Below are positions 30,715-40,067 of a DNA stretch of 64,000 nt, one piece after another (position 1 is the first letter of the stretch; each line of letters opens with the position of its first letter). The notes beneath the pieces were generated by a model. It searched no databases. It saw nothing but the letters and a program-made list of their open reading frames with translations, and was not told the DNA's origin. The position numbers and the translations under genes are program-made. The stretch lies in assembly GCA_963575745.1 (NCBI GenBank), contig CAUYUJ010014326.1, forward strand, positions 1 to 64,000, written 5' to 3'. The stretch comes from Prorocentrum cordatum (taxonomy: Eukaryota > Sar > Dinophyceae > Prorocentrales > Prorocentraceae).

Positions 30715-31173
30715 TCAGAAAGGGATCCAAGAATGCAGATCTAACGGCGTGCTCTCGTCAATTACTATCGAGTCGTGCGGTCCGCTGGGGCCTCGGGGCC
30801 CCCTGCGCCCACCCCCGCCATCAGAGGGGCCCGATCCCCCTGGACTTCCCGGAGGCGACCCACGCGGCCCTCTACCACGATCATCTTCGTACGCAGAAGC
30901 GATCTCAGCGTTGGGAGCGTCGCTCTTGTCGTCTCCTTCTCCGCCCTGCCCTGCATTGCCCGACGACTTAGTCGCCGTCGCTCCCTTAGGACCGTCTCCA
31001 TAGGTTGGGCGGAGACTGGCAAGAGCGTTATCTTCGTTAAATCCAGTTAGCCTCTTCCCTGCAAGGGGCCCATTCTCAGCGGCGCTCGGCTTAGCCGGAC
31101 CTTCTAGGGCAGGGCCTGGAACAGAATAATGTTGACGCAACAGCGGCCTCACGGGAGTTTCTTGCGAGAGCAA
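30715..31173 (-). CDS. Gly/Pro-rich reading frame, unknown
   Basis: 152 codons: LSQETPVRPLLRQHYSVPGP, ASLRPTYGDGPKGATATKSS, then a GGGGRRGPRGP-type disordered tail and DSIVIDESTPLDLHSWIPF. It lies downstream, on the same strand, of the Cys-rich/coiled-coil frames and may be the end of the same decayed gene. No family is recognised. Confidence 0.3.
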   Translation of the reverse strand: MLSQETPVRPLLRQHYSVPGPALEGPAKPSAAENGPLAGKRLTGFNEDNALASLRPTYGDGPKGATATKSSGNAGQGGEGDDKSDAPNAEIASAYEDDRGRGPRGSPPGSPGGSGPSDGGGGRRGPRGPSGPHDSIVIDESTPLDLHSWIPF

Positions 31174-31260
31174 CGGAAATCCGAACGACTTCGATGTGAA
31201 TCCGACTTCGCGTTTAGTTTCAGTATATGGAGTCGGGTCGGTGATGAGGTGATGATAGCT

Positions 31261-31950
31261 TCAATTAAGCCTCATCTTTTCTTTCTCTATATTAGCCGCG
31301 TTCAAAGCAATCTCTTCTTCTCGCATGTTAGCCGCTGGCCTTTCACTCTTCCACGGGTCGCATCTAGAGCATCTCCTCGCACTCGCATCGATATGTTCGT
31401 CGCGCGCCGGGCTGCCACATCCGACGCAGTTGTCTGTCTTTAGACAAAAACAAACGGCACAAAACTGATCCACGGGAAGCGTGTGTTTCTTCCCCATCGG
31501 GAGGAGGACGTGTTGCACCTCCTACCAGCATGGTCGATGCTCCCGCATTTGCCAAGGTCGTCTGATCGAATTGCGTAGGGGCAGATACAATGCTCGACGA
31601 CTGGGCCGTCGATAGCTGGTGCATGTTCGATCCGATCGGCTTAGCCGGCGGGCATTTAGCATTGCTCGACAGTACACGCTGAAGAGACGATCTGGCTTCC
31701 TCATGCGATCTAAGCTCTTCCAGATAGAGATTGTTCTGGTTGGTTATCTTCGCAGCTACAGCTTGGGTGTTGTCTGCTTTCAGCCTGGCGGCTTTGAGCT
31801 CTTCTTGTAATCCCTGCTTTTATCGTTCCGCCACGGCTGTCGCGATTTGTTCTCCTGCTATATTGGCCACTGCGACGGCAGCGGCAACCGCGTGGGCGTC
31901 AGCAGATTCTTCGTTTGCCATCATTACGGCCCGTCTCTCCGAAGTCAATA
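31261..31950 (-). pseudogene. Coiled-coil plus Cys-rich module, broken (module 2)
   Basis: From about 31924 the minus strand reads MMANEESADAHAVAAAVAVA and NIAGEQIATAVAER. An in-frame TAA follows, then KQGLQEELKAARLKADNTQA and NLYLEELRSHEEARSSLQRV, a clear helical coiled-coil pattern. After a frame change near 31500 it reads FCAVCFCLKTDNCVGCG, then RRCSRCDPWKSERPAANMRE and a helical end stopping at 31261. The cysteine spacing suggests a small zinc-binding cluster. The order Cys cluster then charged helix is the same as in 31991-32476. Confidence 0.4.
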
Positions 31951-31990
31951 TTTACCTGTATTTATTTTCAGCCTCCCTCTCCACTTGCCA

Positions 31991-32476
31991 TTAAACGGCC
32001 TCAGTCTGTTTGTGCAGATGTTCTATCAGCGCTTGTTCACGCCCCCTGGCAACCATGGCCAGGGCGATCCGCTCAGCCTCAAACGTTTTTCTAGCTTCGA
32101 TCACAGTTTCAGCGAATTCTTCTCTGTTCAATCGAGCCCTTTCAGCCAGATGCGCTTCATTAGTCAGAAACTCTCTCTGAGTGTTAGCCTCTGCTATCCT
32201 GGCCTGGTCTTGAATAGACTGCATGAGGGGGCACGCGCAGTTATGCTCGTCCATTGGGCAACACTCTGTGCACAGCCATTGCATGTTACACTTGCTGCGA
32301 ACGTCCGAGCAATTCCTGCGCACTGGGTTCCTACATGCGCCTTCAGGCTTGCTGGCTTTTCCTGGGCATCTGTTCGCCGCCTGAGGCGCGCAGCCAGGAT
32401 TGGGATTCCAACATGCCTCCATCATAGAAACTGTACTGTTGCTCCTTGAAGTAGACCTCGCCCCTGATCTTTGCAT
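31991..32476 (-). CDS. Cys-rich plus coiled-coil protein fragment (module 1)
   Basis: 161 codons. The N-terminal half is rich in Cys: ACWNPNPGCAPQAANRCPGK, ACRNPVRRNCSDVRSKCNMQ, WLCTECCPMDEHNCACPLMQ. The second half is a long charged helix: QDQARIAEANTQREFLTNEA, HLAERARLNREEFAETVIEA. It ends KQTEAV. This looks like a metal-binding cluster followed by a coiled coil. No known family is recognised. The sequence is more AT-rich than its surroundings. Confidence 0.4.
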   Translation of the reverse strand: MQRSGARSTSRSNSTVSMMEACWNPNPGCAPQAANRCPGKASKPEGACRNPVRRNCSDVRSKCNMQWLCTECCPMDEHNCACPLMQSIQDQARIAEANTQREFLTNEAHLAERARLNREEFAETVIEARKTFEAERIALAMVARGREQALIEHLHKQTEAV

Positions 32477-32588
32477 TTTGGGTCTTCCCCTGCTCGAAGC
32501 ATTCGATCTGTGGCGAGTGAAAGTACCTTCTGGTGGTTTGGGCGCATTTAAGAGCTCCTCATCCTTTTCGTCTTGTGTGATTAGCTGA

Positions 32589-32589
<1 letters not shown>

Positions 32590-32639
<50 letters not shown>

Positions 32640-32641
32640 TT
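32590..32641. repeat. TA microsatellite
   Basis: About 25 TA units with one TGTA interruption, between two minus-strand reading frames, in a likely intron or spacer. Confidence 0.95.
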
Positions 32642-32650
32642 GTTGTCCGA

Positions 32651-33649
32651 CTATTTCTTCATCCTCAACACAACAGCCGGAAAAGTGGGTTGCCACTCAC
32701 CTGAGGTGGTGGCATTACGGAAGAAGCCTTCCTTTAATGGCGAGACGTTTAGTTCATATTCTTCAATCCGTTGTTTCTTGAGGTTCGGCGCAGGAGTTCG
32801 CCCAGTGGACTCCCTCTCATGTTTCAGCTGAGTCTCCGTCCTGTCCGCCTGAGGCGTCAGGGTACTAGTGTCTTCACCGGATCCATCTGGAGACCACCTT
32901 TCGTCTTGAGTAGGGATGCCTTCTTCGATCATCACGGATAACGCTCGGCTCAGGGAAATCTCATTATTGATACTATCAAAATCTTCCTCCATGGAATATA
33001 TTTCGTGATCTTTGTCTATCGGGTCATCGCTATCCTGACCGAATTGTCCGTTAAGTGCTATAGGGGTCGGGGCAGTAGCATGCGTACCCACCCATTCTAC
33101 GGGGATATTAGGATACGTATTCAGATTCCCTTGGGCCTCCCCAGGCCGGCTGGCTTCGCCAGCGGCAATGGCAGTAGCTTGTGGAATATTTTGGATGGAA
33201 CTTATTGACCCCGTCGATGTGGCACTCAGCCTTGAAGAGAATGCACCTCGCCTGGGCCTTGGCGCGACGCCATCTCGCCCGTGAGGGTCGGGGGGTTGCT
33301 CACGATCACCGATCGGAGCCCCTGCGGGGGATACGTCTACCCACATTTCGGTTATCCCGTCGGCACTTCTCCCCCTCATGACCCGATCGGCGACAGATGA
33401 AGGAGGGATTCGGTCTTGAACAGGACCGACTCTGTCTGTATCGTGTCCATCATGTTGTTCAACGCGCCCATCGGCGCTTCTCGAGATATTAGACACGATA
33501 TTAATATTATCATAGCTCTCTCCCGCAGCGACTGAATCGCGGGGCACGACTGAAAGATCTTCTTTCGTATCTAATGCCCCCGCGTCGACTGAGTCGCGCG
33601 TTTCGGCTGATAACCAGTCTTTCCTCTGAGAATCGGGGTAAGATGACAA
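32651..33649 (-). CDS. Acidic, largely disordered 332-residue protein, unknown
   Basis: The frame starts at 33649 (MSSYPDSQRKDWLSAETRDS). It is rich in Asp, Ser, Gly and Pro, with no long hydrophobic segment: ESYDNINIVSNISRSADGRV, HEIYSMEEDFDSINNEISLS, IEEGIPTQDERWSPDGSGED. A basic NLKKQRIEEYELNVSPL segment lies near the end. Codon use is less GC-extreme than in nearby sequence. It is the first of three or four minus-strand frames between 33649 and 30715 and may be the 5' part of the same gene. No homologue is recognised; low complexity makes a by-eye call unsafe. Confidence 0.4.
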   Translation of the reverse strand: MSSYPDSQRKDWLSAETRDSVDAGALDTKEDLSVVPRDSVAAGESYDNINIVSNISRSADGRVEQHDGHDTDRVGPVQDRIPPSSVADRVMRGRSADGITEMWVDVSPAGAPIGDREQPPDPHGRDGVAPRPRRGAFSSRLSATSTGSISSIQNIPQATAIAAGEASRPGEAQGNLNTYPNIPVEWVGTHATAPTPIALNGQFGQDSDDPIDKDHEIYSMEEDFDSINNEISLSRALSVMIEEGIPTQDERWSPDGSGEDTSTLTPQADRTETQLKHERESTGRTPAPNLKKQRIEEYELNVSPLKEGFFRNATTSGEWQPTFPAVVLRMKK

Positions 33650-33709
33650 AAGGAATTAAGATCTCATGTTCACTCTGCTCAGGGAGAGCGGAGGCGGGAT
33701 GATACATAT

Positions 33710-33934
33710 ATAAGACAGGTATCCGCTAAGCAAGACTACTCTATCAGGAATATGAAGGGAGGAGGCCGGCCGAGGACGGACGACGACGAGCCGCCCGCGC
33801 ACCCCAGCGCGCTCCTTTTCTCTCCTGCCAGCCGAGGTCGGCTGGCTCGAGCAGTCGCATGGCTGCGGCGACGCAGCTTCAGTTCGCGCGGACAGTGCAA
33901 TGCATGCAAGCTAAGTTAAGCTTCAATAGAGTAT
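33710..33934. other. Spacer, nothing recognised
   Basis: Between the 5' end of the acidic frame and the dispersed repeat. Confidence 0.4.
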
Positions 33935-34215
33935 GAGGCGGAGAGGAGCAGATTTACTCAAATTACATGACAGGGCGAATCTCCCCCCGGGCCAAAACGC
34001 CCCTCGGCAAGCCACCCACATTAGGGACGCGCCATGTCAGGTTACAACGAAGGCCGCGCCGCCCCCTGGGCCACACATCCCACGCTACACCAAATTACAA
34101 CGAAGGCCGCCCCCCCATGTCTGGCGCTATACCAGGCTCACAACGAAAACCTGGCCGCCCCCCAGGCCAAACATATTGGGCTCGCATCGCTCTAGCCGGA
34201 TTCTTCGGAATGGTG
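33935..34215 (+). repeat. Dispersed repeat with internal 50-60-bp units, copy 1
   Basis: Repeated phrases such as AAATTACATGACAGGGCGAA, CACACATCCCACGCTACACC, AAATTACAACGAAGGCCGCC and CAGGCCAAACATATTGGGCT. The same order of phrases is found at 35170-35480. Confidence 0.85.
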
Positions 34216-34303
34216 CCCCCACTTCAACGCACACAGACGGACACCTATTCATTACATATGAAGACTCCTACAACATCATATTGTCGAAAGGCTCGAACTG
34301 AAT

Positions 34304-34534
34304 CTAAAACCGCTGAGTTAAGGCAAAATAAAGATGTGAGGACGTCACTGCCTGATTGCCGCCTCCGCCACAAGCGCAACACATCTCCGACGATGTGAAA
34401 TCGTTGTCGTCGTAATATGAACACCAGTCGGTATTTCCATTGTAGATTGCGCATCCGTCGCCATAACTATCCAGGGCTCCATCGTCGGTGTCTGCACACG
34501 TCTGATGATTGAAAGCGTTCGGGCAGGAAGACAT
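34304..34534 (-). pseudogene. Cys-rich domain fragment (CADTDDGA...MCCACGGG type)
   Basis: 76 codons with CADTDDGALDSYGDGC, AIYNGNTDWCSYYDD, then NDFTSSEMCCACGGGG. The pattern C-x-D-T-x-x-G-A-x-D ... G-D-x-C ... W-C ... D-x-x-D-F ... M-C-C-x-C-G-G-G is a short Cys-rich repeat that I recognise from many algal and protist extracellular proteins. The frame ends soon after in unrelated sequence, so this is an isolated exon or relic. Confidence 0.5.
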
Positions 34535-34639
34535 GCCAATGCCAGAACATCAAAAATGCCTCTTGCCTTCCACGTCATCCTGTGGTCTCTACTGCCACTC
34601 ACGCGCGAACATCCCCTCCCGCTTCTCTCACTAACCATC

Positions 34640-35165
34640 TACGATGATGTCGCGACAGAACTCAGCGGTGCTGCAACAAGCGCAGTGGTTGAACTCGCTG
34701 GGCCGTGGGGCCATCGTCGCGCCCGTCGCGGCCATGGCTAGGGCCCCGCGCGCGCATCGCGCGCGCGCGCCAGATTCTGGCCCAGCGCAGGCACAGAATT
34801 CGTGAAAGCATGGAGGAACCAAAGAACGCAAGAGAATGCATGACTCACGGAGGACAGAAAGTCATGAAGCTCCGTCGCGCGTTCCCTGTGAGGCTCTCTC
34901 AGGGCACGCGATGCCGAGCCTTGGATCCTGTAGAGGCTCTTCGGGAGTGCCTCCACGATTCTGGGAGTTAGAGGATTTGTGTCTCCCTTGATGAACCTGC
35001 ATTTCCACTGAGGGGGTGGAAGGGAATAGGAGGCAGATGTGGCTGGTAAATCGGGACGGGGACTTGGAACCGATAGGAAGGAAAGGAGGGAAGGTATGAG
35101 GACAAAAAGACTTCAGTCAGAGAGGGGGAGGGACGGGAAACGTAGGAAACTGGAAAGGAGATTGG
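34640..35165. other. Unassigned spacer with a GC alternating run
   Basis: The alternating run GCGCGCGC lies near 34750-34770. No gene is recognised. Confidence 0.4.
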
Positions 35166-35485
35166 GGGTGATACCAAATTACATGACAGGGCGAATCGCC
35201 CCCTGGGCCAGAAACGCCCCTCGGCAAGCCACCCGCATCAGGGACGAGCCAGACCAGGTTACAACGAAGGCCGCGCCGCCCCCTGGGCCACACATCCCAC
35301 GCTACACCAAATTACAACGAAGGCCGCCCCTCCAATGTCTGGCGCTGTACCAGGTTACAACGAAAGCCTGGCCGCCCCCCAGGCCAAACATATTGGGCTA
35401 CACCAGGTTACAACAAAGGCCCGAAACGCCCTCCAGGTCACATCGGCCTCTCCCCTGGTACCCTGGGGTACCTGTCTGTATAAAT
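35166..35485 (+). repeat. Dispersed repeat, copy 2
   Basis: Same phrases in the same order as 33935-34215, more complete at its right end. Confidence 0.85.
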
Positions 35486-35702
35486 CATGCTAACACCACG
35501 CGCGCTTACGTTTATGCAAGCTCCAATCATCGACAATATCACACATCACATAATTATGACATGTTCAACCCCCGTCTTGCGGGCACAACTGGCCCTCTTG
35601 ACTCCGGGGCCAAGGTCGATTACATTGCGCACGACGCCCCCAAGGCAAAAACAGCCGGAACCGCCTGGAAGGGACCTGCTGTAGCACTCGGAATGGAAAA
35701 AT

Positions 35703-36345
35703 GTCAAAACATGATCGACCCACGAACCCGGAAAGGAATACAGAAATGTGAGGCATGGCAACGTTTCAAAAAACTTGATTGGGCGACGTGCAACTGCAAT
35801 GCTGCGTGTATCGATCTTGATGTACCGTGACAAGGGTTGTGCTGTGCTGCGCCACGCTGAATTGCGATGTGCCATGTCGCGATTGAGATCTATAGCGTTG
35901 TGGATCGAGTTATCCTTTGCATCTGAGTCCTGACCGAGCTGATCTGGATCTGAACCTCGAGCTGCGTGAGCACATAGTACCTGCCCCAGAACTAATTGAC
36001 AGAGGGACATGCCAGGGGGACGCGCCGCGGAGCGTCCCAAGGGACGCGCCAGGCGACGTGCCAGGGGACGTGCCATGGGGACGCACCGCGGGACGTGCCA
36101 ACGGGACGCGCTACGGAACGTGCCAATGGACGCGCCACGGCACGTGCCAGGGGACACGCCGCGCGACGTGCCAAGGGGGCCTGCCACGGGACGCGCCACG
36201 GAACGTGCCAGGGAACGTGCCAGGTTGCAACGCTGAGTGTATTGATGTTGATATACCGTGACAAAGGTTGTGCTGTACTGCGCCACGCTGAATTGCGATG
36301 TGCCGTGTCGCGATTGTGTTCTATAGCGTTGTGGATCGATTCTGA
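35703..36345 (+). repeat. Composite repeat element, copy 1
   Basis: Order of parts: end motif CATGATCGACCCACGAACC (about 35710); a block with GAGGCATGGCAACGTTTCAA; a block with CTTGATGTACCGTGAC and GCGATGTGCCATGTCGCGAT; a block with GTCCTGACCGAGCTGATCTG and AACCTCGAGCTGC; then the 11-bp minisatellite 36000-36225. A second start of the GTTGATATACCGTGAC block follows at 36230-36340. The same order occurs at 38126-38900 and 59362-59760. Class unknown. Confidence 0.85.
36000..36225 (+). repeat. GGGACGTGCCA minisatellite
   Basis: About twenty 10-12-bp units varying as GGGACGCGCCA, GGGACGTGCCA and GGAACGTGCCA. The same minisatellite forms part of the other composite copies. Confidence 0.9.
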
Positions 36346-36346
36346 A

Positions 36347-36591
36347 AAATCAAGCGTCTCGCTCGGGTCGACCTCGAGCCCAGCGACATCGTCCACGTGA
36401 AGGACGATGAGGGCGGCGGCAACGGCATTGAGAAGGACGATGAGGGCGGCGGCATCGGCAAGGCGAAGGGCGATGAGGGCGGCGGCATCGGCCACAAGAA
36501 GGATGATGCCCTCTTCGACATCGTCATTAATCGCACAAGAAACTCGCCGGCCCTATTCGAACTTGGCACCGGGGACAAGTTTACTTACTAG
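36347..36591 (+). CDS. Small coding-like exon with DDEGGG repeats
   Basis: The frame reads IKRLARVDLEPSDIVHVK, then three imperfect KDDEGGG-NGIE units (13-16 residues each), then DALFDIVINRTRNSPALFEL and a stop at 36591. Protein-like ends flank a Gly/Asp repeat. The left end merges into the composite repeat. Function unknown. Confidence 0.35.
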
Positions 36592-37487
36592 AGGAGAACC
36601 CTGGGCCGAAGCCCTTGCCGGGAAAATGTGGCTCAGGACCCCCTATGGAAATCCATCGGTGTCCACAGGCACGGAGTACGACCGAAGAAGAACAGAGGCC
36701 TCCTGGAGGTCCTGGTGCAAGCTGGCCCGCAACCGCCAAGACCAGCAGGACCGCAGCAACCGCCAGAACGACCGTGGCAATCGCCAAAAACACAGCAGGA
36801 ACGCGTGACGCCGCATCGCGAAGAAGGAACCGCAGGACGACGGTTCTGCGCCACCGCCCCCTCCACGCACTCCACCCCCGCCAATTCCTGATGCCGCCGC
36901 AGCCCGCCCGCCCCTCCCTGCTGGTTTTCCAAGACCTGCGAGCTTGGGCCTCCAAGCCGCGGGACATGGGGCCCCAACACCTCCGGGCACGCTGCCACCT
37001 CTTCCGTCCGCGCGTCCTGTCTTTCCACCACAGCCCGCACCAGCCTATGGCGCCGCTTTTTCGCGCCGCGCACAGCGCCGGCCCCCTTTCCGAGCCTCTT
37101 CGCAGATACAGCTCCAAATCTGCGCCAGGCGCAAAAAGAGCAGGAAAAGGCAAAGGAAGAGAGGGAGGACCAGGAAGAGGAGGAGGTCCAGGACCAGGAG
37201 GACAAGGAGCGTCTTCATCAGAAGCCACGAGAAAACCCACCCAGGACGTCACAAACGAAAAGCCCGCACAAGCGTCACGAATGCTTCCAGACTCGGGCGA
37301 CGATCTGCTCGCTTCGACACAAGATGAATTAAACGATTCGTTTTTCATCGTGCCTGAACGACGGTGCGGCTACGCCGCCGCAGCTGCCATGGGCCTCTTT
37401 TCACAAGGAATGGCGGCACAACGTGCAATCTTAAATTCCCAGCAGGCACTCGCACGCTCGCGAGCACCATCCGTGAAACAGCATTAA
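36592..37487 (+). pseudogene. Broken Pro-rich/charged protein gene
   Basis: In one frame: GKMWLRTPYGNPSVSTGTEY, WCKLARNRQDQQDRSNRQND, an in-frame TGA at 36806-36808, then RRIAKKEPQDDGSAPPPPPR and a long Pro/Ala-rich stretch (PASLGLQAAGHGAPTPPGTL, PVFPPQPAPAYGAAF). Near 37110 a different frame gives a charged helix (LRQAQKEQEKAKEEREDQEE). A third frame ends MLPDSGDDLLASTQDELNDS, FFIVP and a stop at 37487. I read this as one gene with a nonsense change and two frame changes, or with unrecognised introns. Confidence 0.35.
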
Positions 37488-37851
37488 AGTATTCCCCCTT
37501 GGCTTCCAAAAACCAATCAATTGCAAACGTGTCCCATTGACTTATCGTGAACACCCTGCGCCGCGATGCAAACCGATTACGACATGTCACACACGCAGTT
37601 TATCCGTTAAGTCCCTGCGATAGCTCATCAGCGGCGAACCAGTGATCCATGGTGGTGAGGTGTCCAAAGCACGGAGGGCCAGCAAAAGGTCTGAGAACTT
37701 TTAGTACTGTATTATGTTTTTACGGCGATGCAACCGAAGGGCCTTCGATATTCTGCACGTATCGCAAAAAGGATTATTGCCGAGATGCGTCGGAAGATGC
37801 TGGGCGGAGACCACGTCTTACTTTAGACGCTCTGGATTCGATATCTCAACG
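37488..37851. other. Spacer, nothing recognised
   Basis: AT content is higher than in its neighbours. No coding signal is seen. Confidence 0.4.
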
Positions 37852-38133
37852 TCAACTTTTTTCCGGCTCTGCTGGTGGCTCAGCGAAGCCCATTAACTCT
37901 TCGCCGACTTGGCCAACACTCTGACCTGCCTCTGGCTCATCGGGAGCGGGGGTATAAGCAAAGCACTCGTCATCTTCGTACAGATTCCTCAAGACGGACC
38001 CAAGGGGATTCGATCGTGCTCTCCGATCCGCAAACCATCGACTGAGTCGATGGCAGCAGGTTCGCATTGATAACGCCCGTTGCACAACACGACTAACCTC
38101 ATTCTCGGGTAATCGCAAGCGAATAATAAACAT
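37852..38133 (-). CDS. Coding-like fragment with acidic C-terminus, truncated by the composite repeat
   Basis: The minus strand reads IIRLRLPENEVSRVVQRALS, TCCHRLSRWFADRRARSNPL, GSVLRNLYEDDECFAYTPAP and DEPEAGQSVGQVGEELMGFA, and stops at 37852. The upstream end stops sharply at the composite-repeat end motif near 38133, as if the repeat had inserted into or next to it. No family is recognised. Confidence 0.35.
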   Translation of the reverse strand: MFIIRLRLPENEVSRVVQRALSMRTCCHRLSRWFADRRARSNPLGSVLRNLYEDDECFAYTPAPDEPEAGQSVGQVGEELMGFAEPPAEPEKS

Positions 38134-38905
38134 GATCGACCCACGAACCCAGCAAGGAATATAGAAATGTAAGGCATGGCAACGTTTCAAGGACAACTGA
38201 TTTCGCGACAAGCAAATGACATGCTGATTGTATCGATATTGATGTACCGTGCCGAAGGCGGCGCCGTGCTGCGCCGTGCTGAATTGTGATGTGTCATGCC
38301 GCGATTGTGCTCCATAGCATTGTGGATCTAATCCCCCTTTGCATCCGAGTCCTGACCGAACTGATCTGGATCTTAACCTCGAGCTGCCTGAACACACAGT
38401 AGCTGCCCCAGAGCTCACTGACAGGGGGACATGCTAGGAAGACGCGCCTCGGAACGTCCCAAAGGACGCGCCAGGCGACGTGCCAGGGGACGTGCCAAAG
38501 GAACGCACCGAGGAACGTGCCAATGGGATGCGCTACGGAACGTGCCAATGGAAGCGCCAAAGAACGCGCCAAGTTGCAATGCTGAAAGCGTCGATCTTGA
38601 TGTACCGTGCCGGGGGTTGTGCTGTGCTTCGCCGTGCTGGGTTGCGATGTGCCATGTGCCATATAGCGTTGTGGATCGAGTCCTCCTTTGCATCTGAGTC
38701 CTGACCGAACTGATCTGGATCTTAACCTCGAGCTGCCTGAGCACATAGTAGCTGCCCCTGAGCTAATTGGCATGGGAACATGCCCGGAGGACGCACCGCG
38801 GAACGTCCCAAGGGCCGCGCCAGGCGACATGCCAGGGGACGTGCCAGGGGGACGCACCGCGGGACGTGCCGAGGGGACGCGCTACGGAACGCGCTGGGGA
38901 CAAGC
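38126..38905 (+). repeat. Composite repeat element, copies 2 and 3 in tandem
   Basis: Starts with CATGATCGACCCACGAACC at about 38131, followed by the same blocks as at 35703-36345 and minisatellite at 38430-38575. A partial second copy (CTTGATGTACCGTGCC block) then begins at 38590, with minisatellite at 38780-38900. Confidence 0.85.
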
Positions 38906-39935
38906 GTCTCGCTCGAGACATCCTGCCCAAACCCTCATGCTAGACGTCCGCCTGGGCGACCTGGACACGCGCAAACAAGCGCTTCGCTCAACACATCCTC
39001 AGCACATCCGCATGCTAGACATCCGCCTGGGCGACCCGGACACGTGCAAACAAGCGTTTCGCTCAACGCATCCTCAACACAGCTTCATGTTGGACGTCCG
39101 TTCCAGGCCCCCAGGAAGACCCCAGGAGGACCATGTTAGATACCCGTGGCCTGGACAAGTTAAAGCACCTGGCCCCGCCGCGTTAAATGCACCCTCTGGG
39201 CGGCGTGGACAAGCAAAAACATGTGGTTCCAATTCTGCGAAATCATGTTCGACACCCCCTCTGGGCGGCCTGGTCGCGTAAGCACACGCGGGGCGTGCTC
39301 CGGGCAACCATGTTAAATGCACCACAGGGTGGCCTGGACACGTTAAAACACGCGGGGCCTGCTCGGGACAACCATGTTAGAAACACCCCTGACTGAGTAG
39401 CCTGGACACGTTACAGCACGTGGTCTTTGCTCGGGACAATCATGTTAGATGCCCTCACTGGGTGGCCTGGACACGCAAAAACACACGGTGCCAGCTCGGG
39501 ACAAACATGTTGGACATCCCCTCTGCGCGGCCTGGACACGCAATAGCGCGAGATACCAGCTCGGGACAACCATGTCAAATATCCCCCTGGGTGACAGTGA
39601 CACCAACCAACAAAATGACGCAACCATGTTAGATACCCCTTACTGCGTGGCCTGGATACGCTGAATTCGCGCCCCCGCTCACGACATCCTCGCAATGTTT
39701 TCCCTGGCGAGGCCCCCAAAGCGCCACCCCCCGTCCAGAGCGAGAAAACATCATTTTTTTGTATTGGGATATGTGTCCGGGCAACGTTGTTTCGGCCTCT
39801 CGCGCGTTTCCTGGTAATTCGTTGGCGTCGGGCCCAACGCCATGTTAGATACCCCAAAAATACATGGCTCCAGTTCGGGATGATCATGTTCGATACCCCC
39901 TGTGGGTGACCCGGGCACGTCGCTCGTACCAATGG
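38906..39935 (+). repeat. 60-75-bp satellite-like array
   Basis: About 14 degenerate units centred on CTCGGGACAACCATGTTAGA and GGCCTGGACACGCAAAAACA. The array is interrupted at about 39660-39840 by unrelated sequence. The same unit lies on the far side of the LINE (49240-49420) and at 57380-57485. Confidence 0.9.
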
Positions 39936-40067
39936 GCGCCACAAGGTTCTCAGAAGAGCCTAGAGCGCACGAGATGCATCGATGAGCGCTATCGCAGCCC
40001 GCCGAATCTGAAAGAGATACGCGTTCATCTCAACCTCAGCTGGGCGAGACCGAACGCGCATGGAATT

